64,000 nucleotides of DNA from Antitrichia curtipendula (Eukaryota > Streptophyta > Bryopsida > Hypnales > Leucodontaceae). How positions within the stretch are numbered: position 1 is the stretch's first letter; each line of letters opens with the position of its first letter. The position numbers and the translations under genes were made by a program. The notes under the pieces are model-generated. The model did no database searches and had not been told where the DNA came from. It saw only the letters and a list, made by a program, of their open reading frames with translations. Positions 1-12,960 of the stretch are shown one piece after another. The stretch is from positions 35,216,001 through 35,280,000 of the forward strand of contig OX579635.1 in assembly GCA_951230915.1 (NCBI GenBank), read 5' to 3'.

Positions 1-170
1 GAATTTTATTTTTATTTTTACAAATGATTTTGGCAATGCAAAATCATTCATTTGGCAAATTTTTGAAGGATCCATGCCTTATTTTTTTTTATTACAAATT
101 CATCCTTCATTTTAAACCAATCCTTTGACCACAATTTCAAATATCATTTCAAGCTCAATTTGACATTTTT

Positions 171-1096
171 ACCCGCCTAAAGGACCATTTGTCCCTTTGG
201 GGGCCAAGTGGCAAGCCAAGTGGGATTTTGAGCAAGGACCTATGGTCACATTTTTTGTCCTGATTTTTTGAAACTTTTTTTTGAAGATAGAAAAATTGAT
301 TAGCTTCCTGGGAATATAACTATTTTTTCAATCCGTGCCCGAGAACAAAAGTTATGCCCAAATACAATGGAGACGGGGACAGGGAGTAGCAAAAAATATT
401 CAAATATTTGAATTTCTTTTTGAATTTTTTTTCCTCATAGATCATAATTTTTTCTATATGAAAGGCTTGGATTCATTCCATTATGATTTGTTATAGCTAG
501 TCTTGTTTTGGGGGCAATTACAACATGCTTTTGGAGAAATAACTTGTAGGATTTATTCCTGAATGCAATTCTTACAATTTAAAAAAAAAAAGAATCCACA
601 TGGTAAAATTTTTTGCTAGAACAATTTCACCATTGGGATTAGTGCATTTTAATTATATTTTAGAGATATTAGTAGTTAAGATTTTTCTTTTATCTCGTAC
701 CTACTTCTACTTAACAATTTTTTAAAGTATGCAAATTAAGTTTTTTTGAATATGTTTTTTTTCCTAGACTCTCAACTCAATTTCCCACTACAAAGATTTA
801 TAGCTCAAATTTTTGTAGTGCAAAAATTAAAGGTAAGAAAATTCAAAGTCGAATAATCTTATCCTACATTGTGTTGAAAAACTTATTTTTTTCACTTTAA
901 ATAGAGATATCTTGCAAATTTGTGTAATCAAAATTTTTTAACTTTATTCCACACATTTTTAGACTAGGTAGGTGTAAGATCCTATAGTTAGATGTGAACA
1001 TAAAACAATTTTCAATTTTTTTTTACTCTTTGCTCTAAAAATGGCAGTTTTGAGTGTTTCTTGGCAGAAAAAAATCTTGGTCCTTCAGGGATTAAA
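171..1096. repeat. Dispersed repeat, AAAGGACCA-ended family, copy 1
   Basis: The stretch is bounded by inverted ends: AAAGGACCA near 180 and TGGTCCTTCAGGGATTAA at about 1079-1096. Its body from about 400 onward is clearly similar, in the same orientation, to 7450-8677; shared blocks include CACCATTGGGATT and GTAGGTGTAAGATCCTA. No coding potential is visible. It is probably a non-autonomous DNA element. At about 697-706 it keeps the uninterrupted site where copy 2 carries an inserted MITE. Confidence 0.6.
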
Positions 1097-2083
1097 TTAC
1101 ATGCAACTCTAAATTTTATATTTTATTACAAGAAACTGTATGTTATCTATAGGAAAATTTTCAATTATTTTGCTAAAAACATGTGATTGTTATTGATTAT
1201 AGACAAAGATGAATACAGATTGCAGTTTGCAAAATAAAACCAAGAAAATCCATTTACTTTGAAATCATTTCTTAAGGTGCTAATAGAAGTGGAGAATATT
1301 ATTAATTTTTTAAGTGATTGTTTTATATTTTGCACTGTCAACACTCTTAGTTATAAATATGAAGTCCAATTGCTACTAGGAAGATATATTATCCTTTATA
1401 AACTTGACTATTGGGAGGTGTTTTGCATATGTAAAGAAAATATATTTATATACATGCTGATTTTTTGAAATATTGAGAAATGATTTTAAAATTTTCATTT
1501 TTTGTAATGAAATATAGAAAAAAATTATAAACATTTTAATATATAATTTGGAATTTTAATAAAAGATGAAGGTTTGAGTGTAAAACAATCATTGTCATTT
1601 TAAATTAAAATATAAATAATTTATGGAAAAATTTGTCTAAAAATATAAAATATATATAATTTTTTATTTTAACACATATAGCTTGCAATTGCAATAATTA
1701 TTGATTTTTTAAGTTCTTATCAAGTAATTGTTTAAAAATTTATTGGTTTAAATTAAGTTCAAAATGACATTTTGAAATCTACAATTGAATTTGATTGAAG
1801 CACATCCATGTTTGAGGAAGCAAAGGCGTTTAGAGGTTAGAGCTTAGATTAAATTATGAATTGTTTTTTCAACATTTTTCACAAAGACACTAAAAATTAA
1901 CTAAATATACCTCAAATTTTATAATTTTGAACATGTTAGAATTGGATTTAGTACAAAAAAGTAGAGTAGCTTTACATTTAATATCACCGATGAATTCTTT
2001 AACTTAATTAAATTATTACATTGTTTAATAATATATATAATCTAAAACATTAAGGATTGAAATAAAATTATTTGATATCTTAC
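1097..2083. other. AT-rich sequence, possible PLC intron
   Basis: This is very AT-rich sequence with short homopolymers and no convincing exon. If the phospholipase C exon at 2084-2413 belongs to a live gene, this stretch and the repeat before it would be its first intron, with later exons beyond the left edge of the window. I found no PLC X-domain exon here on the minus strand. Confidence 0.4.
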
Positions 2084-2413
2084 CGTGTCGGTTGCAACAA
2101 TAGGCGGATTTAACCTTGTATTGATTAAATAGTTTGAAAAACCTAATAAATCAAGTTGCATACTTTGCACAGATATAGAAAAATGAAATCCTGCAATTGC
2201 ACTCAATACTGTTTGTGTTATAACTGATGCAGCCTTGCGTTCATCTATATCTTGTTCTCCTTGAACATTTTCTAAAAATATAGCAAGATCAGTAGCATCC
2301 ATGTAATTTTTTCCTCGAGAAGCTTCTTGGAACATAGATTTAACAACTTCTGGAGGTTTATGTTGAGTTTGTCCATTACTCATGAGAGAAAAACAATGAC
2401 ATCGAACCACCAT
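2084..2413 (-). CDS. PI-specific phospholipase C, N-terminal EF-hand-like exon (partial)
   Basis: PI-PLCs cleave PIP2 to IP3 and diacylglycerol at the plasma membrane. This 110-codon exon resembles the N-terminal EF-hand-like region of plant PI-PLCs: a PPEVVKSMF block, then a helix with LAIFLENVQGEQ, then a predicted helix ending in NYLINTRLNPPIVATD, where LNPPI is a family hallmark just before the X domain. It starts at the ATG at 2411-2413 (an inner ATG is ten codons on) and ends in phase 0 at a good donor, ACG|GTAAG. The catalytic X, Y and C2 domains are not found downstream in the remaining 2.08 kb. The gene therefore either continues past the left edge through a long intron, or this is an orphan exon. 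The frame is intact over its full length, which favours a real exon. Confidence 0.62.
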
Positions 2414-3944
2414 TTTTCCTAAGTTGATTCAATGGAGCATAATGCATATACTCTAATAGTAAACTTTGCACTTGTCAACATATTGTTTTCTTGTACAAAA
2501 CCATTTGCTTAATCTTTTAAAAATGATTATGCTATACTTAAAATTTGAATCATACAATAAATATGGGATACAATGTACAATTGAGCATGTGAAACCTAAA
2601 TCCATTTCAGAAATATTTGAAATAATATTTAATAAAATCTTTGATGTTGAATATCTTGACTATAATTTCATTGTTATTGTTTAGAAGTCCTTATTGATCA
2701 TTTGCATTGCCTGCAATTTGAATAAAAATATGTTTTAATTTTAACTTTGTTGAAATTGAGAATTCAAAGAATCACTTGCCAACCTTGGAATTTAATCATG
2801 ATTTGAAATATTGTTCTTCACTATGTAAATAAATGGCACATAAACAAAATATATAAAATTTCACTTCTTCTACTATTATTTTTTCTGTTACTTCAAGGTT
2901 TATAATTCAATTGGGTTTATGGCAAGACTATATTACAGCAAGAAAAAACTAAATCTAAAATTCAAATGTTTTTAATCATCTAATTCAAAGTTCATAGAAA
3001 AATCTAAAAAAAACAAGACCAAATAGTATAATAAATTTTTATAAGGTCATTTTCATTGTGTTTCAAAAAGCTTGGTTACCTAAAAGTTAAAAGATATCTC
3101 TTTTTTATTTATAAATAAGATGTATATTTTATTGGATAAAAACTTATTAGAAAAAATTTCAGTTTTTTTTAATAAGAAAGTGCTCAATTTTACCAAAGCT
3201 AATTATATTAACCTTTCCGTGACTAATCTCTCATCTATTGTTGTATATATGACAAATTTTTGCTCCAAATTATTTGACTTTTTTTCCTTCAGCATAAATA
3301 ATGATTTAAAAATTTAGTACATATAATAATTAGCATGTAATATTCTAAATGTAACATAGAATTTATTATTTAAATCATTTTTTTCATTTTTTTTCTACAA
3401 TTATAGTCTAGTTCACTATTATCCATTCAAAAGAGATTGGAAAATTTAAGTCTTATTGAAAATAGATTGTTTGGGACTCAGATGTCACCAGTACACAAAC
3501 AAGATATATATAGGATATATTTGTACAGTTGTATGGTTATATGGATACACATATAAATATAGAGTTGAGAAAATTGACAACATTTGACAAAATATAAAGT
3601 AATTCTAAACCGTGACACACAAAACCAAATTTTTGACGTGGCAAACTTTGAAATTATTTTTTTTCAAATCACAAACTCCTATAACAACGTTGTCGTGATG
3701 TAGATAAGTACACTGTATAGAATGTGCGTCAATTTGTATTTTTAAAAGATTCTACAATTTGAAGGATGAAACTTACTGGTGACGCTTCCAATGGCTTCAA
3801 GGTGATGCTTGTTGCTAATGGAGTTGTTAAATAGACGAAAGTCATGAGCATGTTTCACCAGTTTGGAGTATTTTTTTGAATTCATTTAGAATCTATGCGT
3901 GAATTTAGAGTTCAATTCTAGAATGTCAAATTGGAGGGTTTTTT
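2414..3944. other. AT-rich intergenic DNA
   Basis: I see no supported gene here. Open frames on the plus strand (2466-2684 and 3120-3317) are low-complexity, rich in Phe, Ile, Leu and Asn as expected for AT-rich DNA, and lack recognisable motifs or splice context. Confidence 0.5.
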
Positions 3945-4382
3945 ATGGAGTCGCAAGATCCAGAGTCTCAACTAGAGGCTAAATTGGAGCTTTTTTTGTC
4001 ACAGTTGCCAGTTTAATCATCTCAGCCGGCAATTTCTATATCATTGCCAATTTATTCACAAGATGAGGCTGGACCTTCTTGTCCGTTAAAGAAACCTCGT
4101 GTAGAACGGCGTTGACATGATAATCTTCAAAGAGACGCTCATGCTTTGGTGATCCTACTCCAAGTTGGGTGTGTTGAATCGAGCACCCAAGAAGTGACAT
4201 TTAAAGGAAGTTATGAGGGCTTGAACGACGACCAATATTATTGTATGGTGAGGCTAGTCAAAGGAAATCTTGACCACCAACGTTGGTTAAAAGGGTCATT
4301 GAATCCTTTAACAAAGGTCGAATGTGCAAATTATGTCGCAAATACTATCAGACGCATCCTCAAATTCTTGCAGATGGAATAG
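3945..4382 (+). pseudogene. Short unrecognised coding frame broken by two stops
   Basis: One frame runs from the ATG at 3945 to the TAG at 4380-4382 and reads like protein throughout. It has an acidic/Gln-rich start (MESQDPESQLEAKLE), a middle with a basic nuclear-localisation-like block (PLKKPRVERR), and a C-terminal part with CVESSTQEVTFKGSYEGL and NYVANTIRRILKFLQ. It is interrupted by TAA at about 4014-4016 and TGA just after the basic block at about 4113-4115. Each is one C-to-T change from a sense codon (CAA, CGA), the decay expected of methylated, silenced DNA. I do not recognise the family; a transposon-derived or small nuclear regulator gene are both possible. There is no intron evidence. 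The open 3' part alone (from about 4116) could still be translated only from a non-ATG start. Confidence 0.45.
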
Positions 4383-7300
4383 CGTTTTTTTTCGACTTCA
4401 ATTTGTATCTCTATTTGATTTGGTTGAAGTTTTATAGTTAATTTAAGTTTTTATAATTTATTTGTGTATTAGAAATTGAAAGTTAGGGAAATAAAGATAG
4501 TTTATCTCCTAGTTTGGATCTTAGAGGTCTTTTTGGCATTGAAAGGTGAATCAAAATTTACCTTTGAGATTTTTCTTGGATCAATGAATGTTTTGAAAGC
4601 CCATGTGATGTGTGCATGGGCTGATTCCACCTACCTTAGGGGTTTAGAGGCTTAAGTAGGCATCTTCTTTCTCTCTTCTAGTTGAGGTTTGTGTGTAGTG
4701 TGGTTATGAGATGTATGAGCTGGGTTTTGGAAGGCCAAGAGTTTGAGCGGTCACAACTTTTGATGTACAAATTATTTTAAAATGAAAATTTGAGGGTTTG
4801 TTCCTCTTCTCATTGCTGTTTCAAAAAGAACTTGCTTGTGTGATTTCGAATTGGGAGCAAAAAGATACAAACGCGTGAGTAGAAACGAGTTTGTTGTCAC
4901 CCGATAAAGAAGAGCAGTGATTTGAGTGGCCACCAAAGTTTGTAGTTTTTGCACGTGTCTTTGAAAATTTGGAAAGTTAAAGTGAACTTTTTTAGCTTTC
5001 TAAAAACTTATCACTAAAAGTAATTGAAGCTATGTGGAGAAAGATATGAGTCTTCGAGTAGTAGAGGGTCTGCTATCCTTGTCGTTTGAAATCCGAATGT
5101 TTGTAGAGCTATAGATTTTGTTTGAAGAATCACTTGCAAGTGAATTTTTTTGTGAAGATAGAAAAGTTTGTTAGCTTTTTGGAAAGCTATTAAACTCTTA
5201 GTTTGACAAAGAATTGAAGAAGTTATAGGTAGTGTAGTTAAGGAAGATTTGTTGCCTTCTTATTTCAAAAAGAATATAGATAGGATGAGTGTATATTTGC
5301 GATTTCTTTGAAGATTGGAAGATTGGAAGACTTGGAAGACTTGGAAGACTTGGAAGACAAGAAAAATGAAGACTCGTGTATTGTGGATTGTGGGTTGTTA
5401 TTCCTAGCCGGTTTTGGAGGCTTGTTGTCTTTTTATTGTTATTCCTAGCTGGTTTTGGAGGCTTGTTGTTTTTATTTATGCATTGTAAACACTGTTGCGG
5501 GTTATGTGGGTATCCAATAATAATCCCATTTTGTGTTTGTGGCGACGAAGTGGGATTGATCACCCACATTGTCGTTCCTACTGGTGAGGCACGTTAGCTG
5601 GTCACCGTGGGTTTAAAGTTTAGAAGCCTATTTTTCAAACGGTTCAACTCGTGGTCTAGCCGTCGCGTTTTACCCGTCCGAAGCCTGTGGTTTCTTATCC
5701 CTTACCCTGATCTTTAAACCCATATAGAGCCATTACATGATAGGCCGGAAGCTGATTGAAGATTAGAAGGCTAGAAGATTCAACTCAATCTCCAAACAAA
5801 TAATTCTCAATTACAACCAGATACTCTGCGTATTCCCAAAGTGTCCTCTTCTCTACCCGACAACGTGTACTATAATTTATATATATCTATTTTTAGACTT
5901 TGATCATTGATGCTTATAGTATGGTTGCTTGAATGACAAAGTCTTAAACCATATTCAAGTTTGTTTGCCACTGTAGTAGTTTTGCAACTCAAGTGTTGAA
6001 AGTCTATTTAAAGTGTAAAAATGAGGTTTGGAAATACTAAATTTGATTTACACTATTTTGACAAAGCTTGAAAAATTCAACAAAATTACCATACAAGAGG
6101 TTTAAACTTGGGCGTTTTGTGATCGAAAAAGGATTTACTAATAACCGCTAGAGGTTTTCTCAATCCTGCATTGAACCTCCGTTGACAAATATACTAATTT
6201 ATGCTCATTAATAATTTGTTTAGCTTAAGTCCTATTGTTTGCAATAACTTTCTTGTTATTCAGCATATATTAAGAATAATTCTTTCCATTTTTTGGCTTT
6301 AATTTTTTTAATTAATTTGTACTGAACTTGCTATGAATTTAAGATACTTTCAGTTTCTTGCATGTACGCCAAAATACATATCAATCATTGCAAAACAATG
6401 TGTAGGATATGATGCATAATGAAAGTAGCCCAATGGTTGTTGTCTGTAATAACATGTCATTATTTCTATTAATGGATATTTTGGATGAAAAAATAATAAT
6501 AATTTATGATAATGGTAATTTTTCCCAAGCTCTAAGGTTAATTTGTAGATGTGATACACAAAACCAAAGTTTGAAAAATAATCTTTTAAAAATTGAAGTT
6601 TGTATAATTAGGTAAATTGACCTTGTAAAGTTTTATCAAAATTAATGTAGATAATCCATTAAATTTGAATGACAAGTATTACATATACTATGAGAAAAAT
6701 ACAAGGAAAGTAAAATATATCTTGACAACTTGCATATTACAACCAAGATTGGTCATTTGCATGGACCAACAAATGTTTTACACCAAAATATTCTTACAAA
6801 ATGTGTTCATAATTATGTACTTGACAAGCAGAGGTTGCCTAATCATACAATTCTTTTTAGCCTAGCAACAAAAGGATTCACACTATCATGGTTTCCATGC
6901 TCAATAGATGTATTCCTTAGTTTTAACTATAGTTTTAACATTGTATTTTTCCTTTGACTTTGAATAAATAATTGTATTTGATAATCAATAGATTACATTA
7001 TTAACACCATAATAAAATGATTGAATCCCTATAGGTCTATTTAATTTTCTAATCAATTCAAATGTTATAGATATAGAATGAAAGATATAGAGGTTTGAAG
7101 TTGACTATGAGTTCATCTATCGTTGAAAGTTCCATGAGAAACAAAGTGAAATACACCTTTGGAAATTCAAATGAATAATATATAATTATAAAGCCTTCTT
7201 AGGATTTTAAAATCTTTTCTAATCTAGCTTGGACTAATAGAAAACTTTTGTAGTCTTCTAGAGCTAAAATATATTGTTAGTAGAAAACAATGTTTGAAGA

Positions 7301-7449
7301 TGTTTGAAGCAACAATGTTTGATCTAGGCACTATTTTCTAGTAGTGATAAAAACCAACTTTGTTCATATAATTTATGGCTTGATTGTTTTTCCATTTAAA
7401 AAAAAATTTGCAGGTAATGCAAGCAATATAATCCACCCATGTCAAGCTT
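4383..7449. other. Gene-free stretch with short direct repeats
   Basis: There is no supported gene. At 5329-5358 a 10-base unit TTGGAAGACT is repeated in tandem with variants. At 5397-5440 and 5438-5480 a roughly 41-base unit containing GGTTTTGGAGGCTTGTTGT is duplicated head to tail. The 123-aa minus frame across this repeat is an artefact of it. The GC-richer part at about 5490-5880 could belong to an old retroelement end, but no polypurine tract or primer-binding site is convincing. Confidence 0.4.
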
Positions 7450-8677
7450 TTGTGCCAACAAAAAGAAATTTCAAATTTTTATTTATTTTTTATCATAGAT
7501 TATATTTTTGTCTACATGAAAAGCTTTGATTCACTTTATTTGAATAAATGATATGAAAGTTATGGACAATCTTGATTTTCGAGCAATCTCAACATCTTCT
7601 TGAAAAGATAACATATAGGATTCATTTTTTGATGCAACTTTTACAATTTAAGAAAAAAATAGTTTTACATGGTTTAGTTTTTTTGCTAAAGCAATCTCAC
7701 CATTGGGATTGGTGCGTCTTAATTCCATCTTAGAGATATTGATAATTTAGACTTTCCTTCTATATTGTACCTACTTTGGAGGGGGGGCACTTAGTTCTAC
7801 TACAACAAACCACGTGCAAACAAGTGGTTTCTAATAAACTATAATTTCAACCTAAAATTTTGAGCATTGTTTAATAATGACTAGGTTTCTATTGCCAAAT
7901 TTTTCAACTCAAATAAAATATGAAATGATTTCTAAAAGAGGTTGAAAATGGGCTAAAATGGCATGTTTTAGATGACCATTGAATCAATATTCAACTCAAA
8001 ATGAGCTTTCAATAGAGAGTTATTTTTCAAAAAAAATTGTTTATTTTTTAGACAATTTTTTCTTATATAATATAGGGGTGTGAAAGTTACTTTTCAGTTC
8101 TACAATGTATCTTTTTACTTCAAAAATTTATAACTAATTATTATTAACAATATCAATAATTCAAAATGTAAACTTTCAAAGTAGGAAAATCTATTCATAT
8201 TTTTATTATTTTGTTTTATTTAAAATTCAAAAAGCATATAGGGGATCCAAAATTTTGTTCGCACGTGGTTTCTAATGGACACTCTAAGTGAACTCCCCGT
8301 GACCTACATTTATTTGATAATGTTTTTAGGAATGCAAATTTAATATTTTTGAATTTTTTTCCTAAACTCTCATCTCAAGTCTCCACCATAAATATTTGAA
8401 CTTCAAAATTTTGTAGTGCAAAAAATTTAAGTTAAATAATCTAGTCCTACTATGTGCAAAAAAAACTTTTTTTCTTCACTTTAAATGCATCTTATAATCT
8501 ATGTGGTCAAAACTTTTGAACTTTATTCCACAAATTTTCATACTAGTTAGGTGTAAGATCCTACAATTATATGTGCAAAAAAAACAATTCTCAAATTGTT
8601 TTACTCTTTGCAATAGAAATGGAAGTTTTGAGTGTCTTTAGGCAGAAAAAAGAAGGCCTTGGTCCTTAGAGGTTAAG
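7450..8677. repeat. Dispersed repeat, AAAGGACCA-ended family, copy 2, split by a MITE
   Basis: The sequence is similar to 400-1096 from start to finish but is interrupted at about 7775 by the element at 7776-8312. It ends with TTGGTCCTTAGAGGTTAA (about 8660-8677), matching the end of copy 1 and the ends of the palindromic element at 46519-48847. It is non-coding. Confidence 0.65.
7776..8312 (+). mobile_element. hAT-like MITE inside an older repeat, copy A
   Basis: This is an insertion of roughly 535 bp. Its left end has GGGGGGGCACTTAG followed by CTACTACAACAAACC. Its right end has AGTGAACTCCCCGTG. The ends are imperfect inverted repeats. It is flanked by similar ACCTAC sequences (gtACCTACtt and tgACCTACat), fitting a slightly decayed 8-bp target duplication. 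The related repeat at 171-1096 has the empty site (GTACCTACTTCTACTT). The same element lies in the opposite orientation at 37226-37793. Confidence 0.75.
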
Positions 8678-11520
8678 CCTTCTTTACACTAGAGGCAAAA
8701 GGTGTAGAGATCACTTTTCAACCAATGAGAGCTTCAAACTTGAAAAGACAAAAGATGTAAGAACAAGGGAAAAAATGATGCGAACAAATATTTTGTATCT
8801 TGAGGCAATTAAAGTGCAATGTAAATTTTGAGTCCCTTAGAATTTGCATGTATAAAATCTGTTTAGAAAGGTCGACTTGATGGAAATTTTGGGAGACTTG
8901 ATGCCAATCATTGAAAATAACTCACTTGTGGGTTGCCTTATTTTTAAAAACATATTAAAACAAAAAATGAGGTACTTTGTGGTTCATTTTCATTTTACAC
9001 TATCCACAAAAGCCATGAACTTAAAAGTTCAATTTTTCAAAGATGAGCCATAGAACTTGTATAGTTTTGTCCAAGACTTCTTAATTTCTGCAATTTATGG
9101 AGTGAAAAATAAAAAAATAAAAGTTTTGAGGTCAAATTTCAATCAATAAAATTTCAAAATCCATGAAACTTGTAACAGTCATGTGATTCTAGTCAAGATG
9201 TACATTTTTCCTAAAAAGAAATGAAAATTTTGGCTTTTCACAAAAAGAAATTAACATAGAAATTTCATTCAAATAATAATAGGTCTAAATATAGTTTGTA
9301 CTAAGTGAAATTGTACATGAGGGCAAAATTTCATTTGTACAATAAAATGTCTACATTGCACTTCATAATTTCAATTTCTCAATGTATGAGAGCGGTTTAT
9401 ATGGTGGCCAACTACTTTTGGGAGTCAATGTACCTATACAAATAATGAAAACAAATTCTCAACTCTAGAAAAATATCTATCCCCGCATGGATTTAGAAAT
9501 AAACTCTTCTAAAATCTATAAGGTTATAATTTCTAATCCATCTTTTCTTCACTTGTGATATGAGTGTACCATAAAGGGTGAAATCACTCTAAAGTTAATT
9601 AAAAAAGTTTAACCAAGGATATTCTTTGAAGCTATTTGGATGTGCTAGAATGTGAGCATTGAATCTATGAACACAAGAGCCTAGAAGTCTATATTATCAA
9701 TACATTCTATGGTTATATATGTCTATATTATAGGTACCTATATTATAAATTCTTTTCATACTATAGTGTACCTATGTTGTAGGTATATATGTCATATACA
9801 CCTTCAAATGGTTGTAGGTACATGTCTTCAATTAGGTTGAAGGCTAGTATGCTCACTTCTTTGTGCTCACACGCTAGCCTGGTCGATTTGGGAACTACTT
9901 CTCTTTCTAATTAGTTGATTTTTTTATAAACTGAATAAAAAGGACCAAATCTTTCCTTTCACATGGTTTCTAAAATTTCTATATAAAATACTCTCTTAGT
10001 TTTGCTTAGTGGCAATTTTAGAAGAAACAATAATACTTCTTGTAAAACTTACTTCAATTTTGAATCAATGAAAAAATTAAGAATCACCCAAAAAAATTCA
10101 AAATAAAATGATATTGTCACATTTGGATAAAAATAAAATTTTGATGATTGAATATTATTTTATTCACAATTTGTATCTTTGGGTGTAAATAGCTACATCA
10201 CTTCAATCAAGATAACAACTATTAAACTACCTTTAAAAAAATTAAAAATCTAATTCCTAAGGTTATTTTCTAAGTGTTCAACCCTCCCATTGCATAGATA
10301 ATAAATGTTTTGAAAAATGCACTTCATTTGATTAATATTCATGAAGAATATTTAAAAAAAATTGCTATGCATTGATGGAAAAAAGAATATATGCTCTATG
10401 TGAATCAATTAGGAGCATTAAAATGGGCTTTCAAAAGAAAAGAGAGGTTGTATTTCAAGCACATATGATATTTTTTGAGAGAAATCCTTGAAAGTGAAGT
10501 TGATGCCATTTTTGTCTTTATCGTGAAACAAGAAAGTTACAAAGAGAGACTATTAAAAAAATTAATTTAAAAGATGCCCAAAATTCAATACTAGCCTCTA
10601 AACATTTTGAGAAAATCTAAATTGGCATGTTTTGGTAATATGGGTTGTTGGTCTTGAATGTAGGTGCACTTTTGAAAATAAAAAAAATTCAAACTCTCTT
10701 TCTAAAATCCATTTCTAATGTTCTTTAATGCTATAGATAGTTTAAGAGAAATGCAAATTATTTATAGTTAGTAAAAAGTGACCTCCTATTTTCTTTAGTT
10801 CAAATACTTGGGGAATAGAAAATTAACCATTTAAATCTCCAAGTACCAATATTTGGCCTTATACTAATCTCAACCTATTCAATAGTTTAAAATTTTATAT
10901 TTTTACATTCTAAGAAACAAGTTTCATTCATACTATTTATATTGAAGGGAGAATTTCAAAAGCATTGTTATTATTTAAAATATTCTTAATGTACAATGTA
11001 TAATATCAATCCAAGTTTAAACGTACTCATAATATTCACTGTCCAAAATTGTGACACTTAAATTTACCTACATTTGTACCAAAAAGTGCCACTAAAATTT
11101 AGATATTAATGACACAAGATATATATTTGCTTATTATAAAAGCCTACAAGAGTCCAATGTAAATTTTCTTATACTTACATATAATACTTTAGAATTTCAT
11201 AACTTATTCATTCAATATCCAAATAATGCATTAAAAAGTACATTAGAATCTCTAGTCTTTAGCATAATAATAAATAATAATAATTTAAAAAATAATTTTA
11301 TAATATTAAATATGGTCAATTACTATTGCTAGTAGTCTCAATTATTTTTGTACTTTCATGGTAATTTTATTGGATTTTTACAGATTACTTGTGTGGCAAT
11401 CAATGGAGGATGAAGACTTATTTATATTATTTGAAACTAATCCATTTGGATTACCTTGTAAATACTACAATACATTTTATTTTTGACAAATCTCTGACCC
11501 TTGGCTTGGAAGGAATTGGC
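8678..11520. other. AT-rich gene-free stretch
   Basis: No exon-like sequence is seen. Between about 9645 and 9885 there is a small element-like inverted repeat (GCTAGAATGTGAGCA at the left, TGCTCACACGCTAGC at the right) with ATATTATAGGTACCTATATTAT-type palindromic filler between, perhaps a degraded MITE. The rest is AT-rich without repeats strong enough to name. Confidence 0.45.
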
Positions 11521-12960
11521 AAATGCTTCTTGACATAACCTAAAAATCCTATATACTTGTCAATGACATTTGGGCAAGACCACTTTTGGCCAAAATTCTC
11601 CAATTCTTTTATGGTGGTGCTTTAAAGTATGGCCAATGCTTTGCCATTTTAACTTGCTTTGTCATTTTAGGACAAAAAGTGCACAATATTCACTATGGTA
11701 CATAGGAATTTACAACTTTGTTAAAGATGACAACTTTACAAAAAAATATTTTTCCTTCTACAAATAGTTCATTTAGAAAAGTAATGATAAAGATTATTTT
11801 TGCTTTTATAAACTAGGATGCTTGCAATTGGTTGAAAGGAAAAATAGCAAGCTATATGGGTAGAACAATCCATGAACTTGAGTACAGAAAAGGGGCCAAG
11901 ATATTTTCCAAGATGAAATTTTCCAAAGTCTATTGGCCATAATTTAAAAGCATTTTCACTAGCCCAACTTTTAATCCCACTGTAGCATTTTTGGGGAGCA
12001 ATCAATGCGTATTTACACCAAAATATTCTTTTTGGCACTATAAAATTGTTCTTTAGCAACTCTGCCAAATTCTACTAATCATTATTCAAAATGTTACAAT
12101 GTGATCTTCAATGATGTGATTACTTTTGCTTTTACACACTCAAAAACTTATTGTTGATTGGATGTCAAAATAGCAAGTTGCGCAAGTAGGGCATACAAAT
12201 GATTCACTCTTCAAATCTTAAGCATGATATTTTCTCTTGGTGAGCTTTTGGTAAACTGAAGGATATGCTGAAAGGGCTGAATTATATATATATATATATG
12301 GAATTAGCTAAAACCTATGTAAAATAGAAGAAAAAAACCCTTAGAATTCTACATGGAAGTGTGCAATATTTGTTAAAAATGAATCGTAATGGTTGGTCAG
12401 CAAACTCGTAAATAGTTAATAGACAAATATTTTACTTTCAAAAAACTACTTTTAACATTAGATTGGAATTTTTGGTTGCTCTTAGTTTGGCAACAAGCAA
12501 ATCTACTACTAGAATGTAGGTTTTGTATCTCGACTTTTGTATCCAAAAATTGACCAAACTTTGTAGAAAAGACAAAAGACTTTCCGGAATTCAACATGGA
12601 AGTGTGCAATAATCACAAGAGGATAATTGGATTTGTTAGTAGGTTAAATTCCAAGGGGAGGCCTATGAAAAGTAGGGGCAACAACTTTTGAACTTCTAAA
12701 AATCTAATTTCAATATAATAGAATTATATTGATGTGGACAACAAGACAAATGTTAGTTTTTCCTTACTCACATAGAAGTGTAAACAGTATGAAACTAGGC
12801 AATAACAATTTCAATTCCGAAAAACTTGAAAATTATTTTTCAATTCCATTAGAATGTAGAAGTCTTCCCTGATTACTCTAACAAATTTATTCCAAATCTT
12901 GCAACATAGTATAGAAGCTCACTAGCCAAGCTTATACTAGGTCCAAAGGTGACTAGGTGA
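11521..12960. repeat. Degenerate direct repeats related to 34140-35200
   Basis: There are internal direct repeats: the block ending CATGGAAGTGTGCAATA occurs at about 12350 and again at about 12595, and TTTTGCTTTTA...AAAATAGCAAG occurs at about 11797 and 12124. Blocks with ACCAAACTTTGTAGAAAAGAC (about 12552) and AAAAACTTGAA...TTTTTCAATTC (about 12820) recur in the same order at 34165 and 35140. It is a dispersed, diverged repeat family. The open frames at 11570-11767 and 11769-12068 are not convincing genes. Confidence 0.5.

Noticed and set aside
5198..5569. 123-aa minus-strand frame rich in Pro, Ser and Asn
   Set aside because: It is created by tandem TTGGAAGACT and the duplicated GGTTTTGGAGG unit; simple repeats, no motif.
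9645..9885. Inverted GCTAG-TGTGAGCA ends as a named MITE
   Set aside because: Only about 13 of 15 bases pair, and no target duplication or second copy is seen; it is kept as a remark within the gene-free stretch.
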